From NCBI GenBank assembly GCA_007128275.1, contig SKXR01000242.1:1-20785 (forward strand): a stretch of 20,785 nucleotides of DNA. Direction: 5' to 3'. Shown here piece after piece: positions 15,298 through 20,785 of the stretch (its first letter is position 1; the number at the start of each line of letters is the position of its first letter). A model generated the notes under the pieces. That model was not told the DNA's origin and ran no database searches. It was given only the letters and a program-made list of their open reading frames with translations. Made by a program: the position numbers and the translations under genes. Source of the stretch: Kiritimatiellia bacterium (lineage in GTDB: Bacteria > Verrucomicrobiota > Kiritimatiellia > SLAD01).

Positions 15298-15359
15298 GTC
15301 ACATTTCCCCCTGCTTGCAGAGCAAAGCACAAACCCCACTACCCCTCCCGGAAGCGGTC

Positions 15360-15394
15360 GCCACGCGACACCCGCCACGCGACACCCGACACCC
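15360..15394. repeat. Short tandem repeat, two full copies plus a partial
   Basis: GCCACGCGACACCC occurs twice in tandem (15360-15373 and 15374-15387), followed by GACACCC. It lies in the 137-bp gap between the toxin-antitoxin pair and the methyltransferase gene. The rest of this gap shows no gene. Confidence 0.6.
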
Positions 15395-15400
15395 TCCCTC

Positions 15401-16123
15401 CTACCGCTCACCCGTCAACGGCACGAACCGCACCGGCATGACACTGCGCTGCACCACGGTGCCGTCTTCTTGTTTCTCGACGATCATCAGGTTCTGAACC
15501 TGCATCGGCGGGCCGACGGGAATCACCATGCGCGCGCCGGGCTTCAATTGTTCCACCAACGGCGGAGGAATATGCGTGGCGGCGGCCGTCACGATAATCC
15601 CGTCAAACGGCGCGTGTTCTTCCCAACCGAAATACCCGTCGCCCGCTTTCACGGTCACGTTATCGTATCCCAGTTCCGCCAGGCGGTCGCCGGCGATCTT
15701 CGCCAGTTCGGGCACGATTTCAATCGTATAGACATGCCCGACAAACTCGGCCAGAACCGCAGCCTGATAACCGGATCCGGCGCCGAGTTCCAGCACCACA
15801 TCCCCTTCCTTCACCTGTAACATCTCCGTCATGGCGGCGACGATGTAGGGTTGGGAGATGGTCTGGCCGTACCCGATCGGCAACGGCCGGTCGGCGTAGG
15901 CCATCCGTTCCATGTTGGTCTCCACGAATTTGTGGCGCTCCACGCTGCGCATAGCCTGCAACGTGAGCGGATCCGTGATATCCCGCATTTCAATCGTATT
16001 TTTCACCATAAGCTCCCGTTGTCTTGCAAATGCATCGGTGTCTTCATCGGCGAACCCGGAAGGAACCAGCCCGCATGCCAGCACGGCGGCGAGTCCCGCC
16101 GACCACCAGAATCTATTCATCAT
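15401..16123 (-). CDS. Protein-L-isoaspartate O-methyltransferase with export signal
   Basis: PIMT repairs isoaspartyl residues in damaged proteins with SAM. The 240-residue protein has the family motifs: LPIGYGQTISQPYIVAAMTE (about 81-100), the SAM-binding VLELGAGSGYQAAVLAE, EIVPELAKIAGDRL, and IVTAAATHIPPPLVEQLKPG. Unusually it begins MMNRFWWSAGLAAVLACGLV, a hydrophobic signal with likely cleavage after GFA at residue 25; Cys17 in VLAC is a weak alternative lipobox. The mature protein would act in the periplasm. GAGGAGAAA precedes the first of two adjacent ATGs. Cytoplasmic PIMTs (about 210-220 residues) lack this extension. Confidence 0.93.
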   Translation of the reverse strand: MMNRFWWSAGLAAVLACGLVPSGFADEDTDAFARQRELMVKNTIEMRDITDPLTLQAMRSVERHKFVETNMERMAYADRPLPIGYGQTISQPYIVAAMTEMLQVKEGDVVLELGAGSGYQAAVLAEFVGHVYTIEIVPELAKIAGDRLAELGYDNVTVKAGDGYFGWEEHAPFDGIIVTAAATHIPPPLVEQLKPGARMVIPVGPPMQVQNLMIVEKQEDGTVVQRSVMPVRFVPLTGER

Positions 16124-16211
16124 TTTCTCCTCGCAGTTCAGGATCAGCTTCTATGGATACTCTGAACCCGCGGCCAAGGATTTCAAGTCTTTCCCTAAAA
16201 AGACTAGAGCA

Positions 16212-16240
16212 TTGCATTTCGCGTCCGACTTGCCTATCGT
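16212..16240 (+). promoter_or_regulatory. Candidate sigma70-type promoter for fabI
   Basis: TTGCAT (16212-16217) and TATCGT (16235-16240) are exactly 17 bp apart, about 34 bp before the fabI ATG. The same -10 variant and spacing occur before the tRNA-Ser gene. Confidence 0.5.
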
Positions 16241-16274
16241 ACCGGCTTCACCGTGTTAATGAAGGAGATGAACG

Positions 16275-17072
16275 ATGATCGAAAAGGACAAAACCTATGT
16301 CGTCATGGGCTTACTGGACTCGGATTCCATTGCGTACGCGATCGGGAAGGTCGTCGAACAGTGGGGCGGCAACGTGATCTTTACGGTTCAGAATGAGCGC
16401 ATGAAGAAGATCTTCTTCGACCGCAACAAGAAATGGGCGCAGGAAGACAAGGACCGCCTGAACATCCGCTACTGCGATGTCACGGTGGAGGACGAGGTCA
16501 AACAGTTGTTCGAGGAGATCGGCCCGGTGGCCGGGGTGACCCATTCCATTGCCTACGCCAACCCGAAGACCTGCCTCGGACCCGAGTTTCATACGGACGC
16601 CTACGATGATCTCAAGCTGGGATTCCATATCAGCGCCGTGTCGCTGGCAACGGTCACCAAGTATGCACAACCGTGCATGCCGGAAGGCGGCGCGGTGGTC
16701 ACGCTGAGTTTTGCCTCCCAAGTGGCGTTTGCCTACTACAACTGGATGGGCGTGAACAAAGCCGCGCTGGAAGCCACCGTCCGGGCGCTCGCGCGCCGGC
16801 ACGGAAAGGATCTGGTACGCGTCAACGCCGTATCCGCCGGCCCGGTCAGCACCAAGGCCGCCGGGGCCATTCACGGCTTCGAAGAGCTCGGCAAGACATG
16901 GGAACGTATCAGTCCCCTGCCCTGGGATCCAGACGGCGACAAGCTGGAAGTCGCCAATGCCGCCGCCTTCCTGATGGGACCGCATTCCAAGAAGATCAGT
17001 GGACAGGTCCTGTACGTCGATGGCGGCGCCTCCATCATCGGCGGCGAACTCATGGCGCACGAACGTCCGTAA
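16275..17072 (+). CDS. fabI: Enoyl-[acyl-carrier-protein] reductase, FabI/InhA type
   Basis: This NAD(P)H-dependent enzyme catalyses the last step of each fatty-acid elongation cycle. The 265-residue protein is an atypical SDR with the diagnostic Tyr-x6-Lys: Tyr155 and Lys162 in YYNWMGVNK. The cofactor region MGLLDSDSIAYAIGKVVEQWG (about 11-31) replaces the classical TGxxxGxG, as in all FabI, and SIAYA (91-95) matches the conserved 'SIAFA' strand. Instead of the second active-site Tyr of E. coli FabI there is Phe146, spaced eight residues before Tyr155 as in InhA (Phe149/Tyr158), and the YNWM motif is also InhA-like. AAGGAG lies 8 nt before the ATG. Convergent with the rhomboid gene, with three palindromes between. 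Confidence 0.93.
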   Translation: MIEKDKTYVVMGLLDSDSIAYAIGKVVEQWGGNVIFTVQNERMKKIFFDRNKKWAQEDKDRLNIRYCDVTVEDEVKQLFEEIGPVAGVTHSIAYANPKTCLGPEFHTDAYDDLKLGFHISAVSLATVTKYAQPCMPEGGAVVTLSFASQVAFAYYNWMGVNKAALEATVRALARRHGKDLVRVNAVSAGPVSTKAAGAIHGFEELGKTWERISPLPWDPDGDKLEVANAAAFLMGPHSKKISGQVLYVDGGASIIGGELMAHERP

Positions 17073-17078
17073 GCGTCT

Positions 17079-17093
17079 TTCCAATCGTTGGAA
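17079..17093. repeat. TTCCAATCGTTGGAA palindrome, copy 1
   Basis: A 6-bp perfect stem TTCCAA/TTGGAA with a TCG loop, 6 bp after the fabI stop. It can form a hairpin in RNA or a cruciform in DNA. Confidence 0.85.
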
Positions 17094-17110
17094 CCCCAAA
17101 CACCGCAGTT

Positions 17111-17125
17111 TTCCAATCGTTGGAA
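17111..17125. repeat. TTCCAATCGTTGGAA palindrome, copy 2
   Basis: Identical to copy 1, preceded by an extra TT and followed by GAAAA. Starts 17 bp after copy 1. Confidence 0.85.
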
Positions 17126-17141
17126 GAAAATGCGCGGTATT

Positions 17142-17156
17142 TTCCAACGATTGGAA
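17142..17156. repeat. TTCCAACGATTGGAA palindrome, copy 3, inverted
   Basis: The core has the loop in the opposite orientation (CGA), making it the reverse complement of copies 1 and 2. Together with copy 2 it forms a larger inverted repeat of about 48 bp (GTTTTCCAATCGTTGGAA ... TTTTCCAACGATTGGAAAC). It ends 18 bp before the rhomboid stop. Confidence 0.85.
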
Positions 17157-17174
17157 ACTTCGCGCGTGGCCCGA

Positions 17175-18107
17175 TCAGCTCAGCTTTTGCGCGATGACCC
17201 AGCCGAAGGCGGCGAAGGTGGCCAGCAGACAGATGCCGGCGGCGTAACCCCAGATGGGCGTGAACCGGTCGCGGTTCAGCCGTTCCCGTTCCACCAGGTA
17301 GCCCAGCGCTGCGCCGACCACAAAGCCGCCGAAATGCGCCACGTTGTCCGCGCCGACGAAGTGGCCGAATAGGAATCCGTAGATCGCCCAGCGCAGAAAG
17401 AAATTGCGGAGTTCATGGGCGGAGTGGCCTCCGACGAAGTGGGCGTAGGAAATCCCAAACCCGATCAGGCCGAACAGGGCGCCGGACGCCCCCACCACAA
17501 TGGTATTCACCGGTCCGCTGACAAAATATCGGGCCAGCCCACCGCCGATCAGTGCAAGCGTGTACAGGGTGAAGAAACGCGCCTTCCCGATTTCCTGCTC
17601 CAACATGGGGCCCACCTGCGAGAGCACCAGCATGTTGAACCCAAAATGGATGAGGCCAAAGTGCAGATACCCGTACGTGATCAGCAGGCCGTAGGCGCCG
17701 TCGGGCAAGCGCCCCAACACCAGACCGCCCAGTTCGGCAAGCACATTCACCGGCGGTGCAATCAGGGCCTGTCCCCCGGCGATGGCTACGACCAACAAGT
17801 ACATTGCGGTGTTGGCAATCAACAAGGTACTGGACACGGCCAAGGCCGACGGAATGACCAGGCCCACGGCCCGCTGAACCACCTGCGCCCGCCAGGAAGG
17901 CGCCCGTTTCCCGCAATGGGGACAGGACCGCTCCTCCCGGTCCAGCAACGCGCCGCAGGAACAGAATTTGTGCCGATACGCTACCTGTCCCCGCTTCTGC
18001 TTCGCCGTGGATTTCCGGTCTTTCCAGGCATTCTCCCAGCGCATGATCCGCCACTGCCATTTCGTACCGTTCATGCCCAGGGAATCAAAAAAGTCCTTCC
18101 AGTTCAT
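17175..18107 (-). CDS. Rhomboid-family intramembrane serine protease with N-terminal zinc ribbon
   Basis: This is a 310-residue protein. An N-terminal cytoplasmic part holds a zinc-ribbon-like Cys quartet (Cys49, Cys51, Cys62 and Cys65: CSCG ... CPHC). The rhomboid domain (about 90-300) has six or so membrane helices, with the HxxxN pair (His154, Asn158), the catalytic Ser208 in GASGALFG and His258 in NVAHFGGFVVGAALG. All catalytic residues are present, so it is probably active. Rhomboids cleave substrate membrane helices within the bilayer. The start at 18107 uses MNWKDFFDSLG; Shine-Dalgarno evidence is weak. It converges with fabI. Confidence 0.92.
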   Translation of the reverse strand: MNWKDFFDSLGMNGTKWQWRIMRWENAWKDRKSTAKQKRGQVAYRHKFCSCGALLDREERSCPHCGKRAPSWRAQVVQRAVGLVIPSALAVSSTLLIANTAMYLLVVAIAGGQALIAPPVNVLAELGGLVLGRLPDGAYGLLITYGYLHFGLIHFGFNMLVLSQVGPMLEQEIGKARFFTLYTLALIGGGLARYFVSGPVNTIVVGASGALFGLIGFGISYAHFVGGHSAHELRNFFLRWAIYGFLFGHFVGADNVAHFGGFVVGAALGYLVERERLNRDRFTPIWGYAAGICLLATFAAFGWVIAQKLS

Positions 18108-18203
18108 GGATCAGACTATGCAATCAAGGGGAAGGCGGATCAACCACGGAGTATGCATGATCCAGATTTCGTATCGGTGTTCCCATCACGGGAGCCATTC
18201 TGC

Positions 18204-18232
18204 TTGCACCGTATGCGGGCGTGCACTATCGT
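18204..18232 (+). promoter_or_regulatory. Promoter for tRNA-Ser
   Basis: TTGCAC (18204-18209) and TATCGT (18227-18232) are 17 bp apart; the mature tRNA starts 15 nt after the -10 box. Same spacing and -10 as the fabI promoter. Confidence 0.5.
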
Positions 18233-18246
18233 ACGCAAACCTGTGG

Positions 18247-18339
<93 letters not shown>

Positions 18340-18345
18340 TGCGGA

Positions 18346-19611
18346 TTAGCCGCCGAATGCGCGTTGGCCATGCGCTTTGTAGGGTTGTGGCACCGGATCG
18401 GCCCCTTCCCACACCACGCGACGGAATTCGTCGGGATCCGTGTTTCCTTCCGTATTGATCAGGAGCACTTGCGAGTCCGGTCCCAAACCAAGCGTTTCGC
18501 GCAATGCATGGGCGCCATCCCATTGCATCAGGTACATCAACGCGCCCAGCGTCACGGCGCCTGATTCGCCCGACACGAGGAAAGGATCTCCCGCCAGCGG
18601 CGCGGCATAGACGCGCATGCCTTTGGCGGCGACGTAATCAGGACACACCGCAAACACGTCCGCACAGTCCCGCAAGATATTCCAAGCCAGCGGGCTGGGA
18701 TCGCCGCAGGCAAGACCCGCCATGATCGTCTCCAACCCCCCTTCGAAATGATGCGGGTTCCCGTCCTTCTGCTGGGCGGACAACGAGAGACACGCCGCGG
18801 CGACCGGTTCCACCACCACCATCTTGGGACGGTCCACGCCCATCAATTGATGATAAGCCCCCATGACCGACGCTGCGAGCGCTCCCACACCCGCCTGCAC
18901 GAACACATGGCTTGGACGCGCCAAGCCTTGTCCGGCCAGTTGTTCCTGCGTCTCCGCAACAAGCGTCGTATACCCCTGCATCACCCATTTCGGGATGTCT
19001 TCGTATCCGGCCCAGGACGTATCGGAGATGACCTGCCACCCGTTCCGCGCGGCATCGGAGCATACCCGCCGGACGGCATCGTCATACGTCCCGTCCACGA
19101 CCACGATCTCCGCGCCGTTGCGGCGTATAGCGTCAATGCGCGCCTCGGACGTGTGTTTGTGTACATAGACCACCGACCTGAAGCCGAGTCGCGTGGCGGA
19201 CCAGGCAATGCCGCGTCCGTGATTCCCGTCCGTGGCGGTGGCGAAAACCAGATTGCCGAGTTTCCGACGCGTTTCTTCCGTCAGCAGTTCCGTAACGGGC
19301 ACATCCGAGCCGAGTTGCTGCGCCACATACCGGTAGATGGCAAACGAGCCGCCCAAGACCTTGAACGAATTCAGACTCAGCCGAACCGACTCATCCTTCA
19401 CCCAGATGCCGCCGAGATTCAGCATCTGGGCGAGGTGCCCGAGACTTTTCAAGGGACTCATCCGGTAGCCCTCAATCTGACGATGAAATTTGCGCGCCTG
19501 GAGGGCCACGCCGGCAGGCAGGGCATCCTCCATGAACGCATCATCGGCTTTTGGTTTGACGCGTTCGTTTAAAGTCCATTGGACGGGGGGAAGGACGCGT
19601 TCTGTTTCCAT
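18346..19611 (-). CDS. ygeX: Diaminopropionate ammonia-lyase
   Basis: Also called dpaL. This PLP enzyme converts 2,3-diaminopropionate to pyruvate and two ammonia. The 421-residue protein matches E. coli YgeX along its whole length: the PLP Lys84 in NSFKVLGGSFA, Asp128 in ATATDGNHGRG (E. coli Lys77 and Asp120), WAGYEDIPKWVMQGY, VFVQAGVGALA, GGLETIMAGLACGDPSPLAW and SGESGAVTLGAL near the C-terminus. It is about 20 residues longer at the N-terminus than E. coli YgeX. AGGAGAAGAAT precedes the ATG. It is divergent from ygeW, whose product acts in the same pathway, and has its own promoter at 19691-19719. Confidence 0.96.
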   Translation of the reverse strand: METERVLPPVQWTLNERVKPKADDAFMEDALPAGVALQARKFHRQIEGYRMSPLKSLGHLAQMLNLGGIWVKDESVRLSLNSFKVLGGSFAIYRYVAQQLGSDVPVTELLTEETRRKLGNLVFATATDGNHGRGIAWSATRLGFRSVVYVHKHTSEARIDAIRRNGAEIVVVDGTYDDAVRRVCSDAARNGWQVISDTSWAGYEDIPKWVMQGYTTLVAETQEQLAGQGLARPSHVFVQAGVGALAASVMGAYHQLMGVDRPKMVVVEPVAAACLSLSAQQKDGNPHHFEGGLETIMAGLACGDPSPLAWNILRDCADVFAVCPDYVAAKGMRVYAAPLAGDPFLVSGESGAVTLGALMYLMQWDGAHALRETLGLGPDSQVLLINTEGNTDPDEFRRVVWEGADPVPQPYKAHGQRAFGG

Positions 19612-19690
19612 ATTCTTCTCCTATGCGTCAGGTCATGCAAATACACACTCCCTGATGGGACGGGCCACGACTACGGAAGCCCAGTGGGAA

Positions 19691-19719
19691 TTCTAGGCGC
19701 AAGGGCGAGACCCGTCAAG
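19691..19719 (-). promoter_or_regulatory. Promoter for ygeX
   Basis: On the minus strand TTGACG and TAGAAT are 17 bp apart, close to the sigma70 consensus, giving a leader of about 73 nt before the ygeX ATG. Confidence 0.6.
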
Positions 19720-19779
19720 ATTCGGCAGGCACTATTCTACACCCGCGCAGCGCAGCGCGCCAAGCTCTGCAAATAAGAG

Positions 19780-19808
19780 TTCACGAATCCAGGGGATTGT
19801 ACTATAGT
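19780..19808 (+). promoter_or_regulatory. Promoter for ygeW
   Basis: TTCACG (19780-19785) and TATAGT (19803-19808) are 17 bp apart, about 90 bp before the ygeW ATG. Between the two divergent promoters is a region (19720-19779) with a CGCGCAGCGCAGCGCGC run that might hold an operator; no known regulator site was recognised. Confidence 0.55.
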
Positions 19809-19898
19809 CACTAGTTGATTTCAGCGTTTTCACCAGGTCCATCATGGGCGACTGAATCAGGCGCCACCGGCGCATAACGTAGAAAGGAGACCGTAATC

Positions 19899-20785
19899 AT
19901 GTCTGAACTGAAGAATCTCTTGAAGGAATTGGAAGGGCTGAATGCCGATTTGCACGGGAAGGATTTTCTCCTTACCTGGGATAAGTCCGAAGCGGAATTG
20001 AAAGCCGTATTGTTGGTCGCGGAAGCGTTGCGTGATTTGTACCGCAATAACATTTCGGCCCGGTGCTTTGAATCCGGCTTGGCCATCTCCAATTTCCGGG
20101 ACCAATCCACCCGCACGCGTTTTTCGTTCGCCTCCGCTTCGAACCTGCTGGGGTTGGCCGTGCAGGACCTGGACGAAAGCAAATCCCAGATCGCCCATGG
20201 CGAGACGGTGCGCGAAACGGCGAACATGATTTCGTTTCTGACCGAAGTCATCGGAATCCGTGACGATATGTATCTCGGCGCCGGACACACCTACATGGTG
20301 GAAGTGGCGGAAGCCTTGGATGACGGGTTCAATAACGGCGTCCTCCCCCAACGCCCGGCCATTGTGAATCTCCAGTGCGACATCGATCACCCCACCCAGT
20401 CCATGGCGGACCTGATGTGGTTGAAGGAACATTTCGGCGGACTGGACCAGTTGAAGGGCAAGAAGATCGCGATGACCTGGGCCTATTCGCCCAGCTACGG
20501 CAAACCCTTGTCCGTTCCCCAGGGTATCATCGGTTTGATGACCCGTTTCGGGATGCAGGTGAGTCTGGCACATCCGCCGAGCTATGATCTGATTCCGGAC
20601 GTCGTCGAGGTGGCCAAGAAGAATGCCGCGGAATCCGGCGGCACGTTCGAACATGTGAATTCCATGGAAGATGCGTTCAAGGATGCGGACATCGTCTATC
20701 CTAAATCCTGGGCGCCCTACCATGTCATGGGCAAACGCACGGACTTGTTGCGGGCGAAAGATCAGGCCGGACTGAAACAACTCGA
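19899..20785 (+). CDS. ygeW: Knotted carbamoyltransferase YgeW, 3' end outside window
   Basis: The first 295 residues of YgeW, a carbamoyltransferase of the aspartate/ornithine carbamoyltransferase superfamily (E. coli YgeW is about 396 residues). The carbamoyl-phosphate motif STRTR (70-74), QIAHGETVRETANM, LQCDIDHPTQSMADL (158-172) and KKIAMTWAYSPSYGKPLSVP are near-identical to E. coli. The true substrate is not settled; a ureido derivative of diaminopropionate or related purine-degradation intermediate has been proposed. AAAGGAGA lies about 9 nt before the ATG. The frame is open to the window edge, with no stop. The gene is divergent from ygeX. Confidence 0.95.
   Translation, partial: MSELKNLLKELEGLNADLHGKDFLLTWDKSEAELKAVLLVAEALRDLYRNNISARCFESGLAISNFRDQSTRTRFSFASASNLLGLAVQDLDESKSQIAHGETVRETANMISFLTEVIGIRDDMYLGAGHTYMVEVAEALDDGFNNGVLPQRPAIVNLQCDIDHPTQSMADLMWLKEHFGGLDQLKGKKIAMTWAYSPSYGKPLSVPQGIIGLMTRFGMQVSLAHPPSYDLIPDVVEVAKKNAAESGGTFEHVNSMEDAFKDADIVYPKSWAPYHVMGKRTDLLRAKDQAGLKQL

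Noticed and set aside
17079..17156. CRISPR array
   Set aside because: The repeats are only 15 bp, perfectly palindromic, unevenly spaced (17 and 16 bp) and one is inverted; no cas genes are nearby.
19857..20780. Minus-strand open frame across the ygeW start
   Set aside because: Antisense to a near-identical match to YgeW; shadow frame.

Overview
The window is a densely coded piece of a GC-rich (roughly 57 %, estimated by eye) Gram-negative chromosome. LptF/LptG-family permease, two predicted lipoproteins and several predicted secreted or membrane proteins show an outer-membrane organism. No ribosomal RNA or named marker fixes the taxon. The gene style (a Pro/Glu/Lys-rich membrane protein with repeated K-T-I-R-L motifs, short TTCCAA-N3-TTGGAA palindromes between genes, YgeW/YgeX) makes me suspect the PVC superphylum, perhaps Kiritimatiellota, but this is inference only. 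No prophage, insertion sequence, CRISPR array or rRNA was seen.

Layout. 1-225: 3' end of frr (ribosome recycling factor). 281-4243, all minus strand: a putative glycosyltransferase with a GTG start, a small lipoprotein, a DUF1328-type mini membrane protein, a DoxX-like membrane protein, then a lipoprotein translationally coupled (ATGA overlap) to mutY, whose product carries a complete Nudix box. 4375-6219, plus strand: a motif-array membrane protein of unknown function and thioredoxin. 6225-10063, minus strand: a compact run xdhC-like > folD > lptF/lptG > rph. 10064-10404 is a gene-free gap with a strongly structured GC-rich inverted-repeat element. 10405-11507, plus strand: an SDR oxidoreductase and a one-helix coiled-coil protein that overlaps tail-to-tail with an RNase H-like exonuclease (11488-12240, minus).

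12300-16123, minus strand: a very large membrane protein with a spermidine-synthase-like domain, a ParE-type toxin with its antitoxin (upstream, overlapping), and a protein-L-isoaspartate methyltransferase that carries an export signal. 16275-17072, plus strand: fabI, with an active site that reads more like InhA. 17175-18107, minus: a rhomboid protease with an N-terminal zinc ribbon. 18247-18339: tRNA-Ser(GCT). 18346-19611 (minus) and 19899-end (plus): diaminopropionate ammonia-lyase (ygeX/dpaL) and the knotted carbamoyltransferase ygeW, divergently transcribed from a shared region with two good promoters.

How it fits together. Most genes are housekeeping: translation, redox, one-carbon metabolism, LPS transport, tRNA maturation, fatty-acid synthesis and DNA repair. 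The part most likely to be metabolically distinctive is the right edge. YgeX and YgeW are hallmark enzymes of the anaerobic purine/diaminopropionate catabolic cluster of E. coli and gut bacteria, and the rest of that cluster may lie just past the window. An XdhC-type molybdenum-hydroxylase maturation factor 9 kb away may or may not be connected. Two of the four protein-coding convergent junctions have room between the genes, and both of those carry the TTCCAA palindrome; this suggests a terminator-like or repeat-element role.
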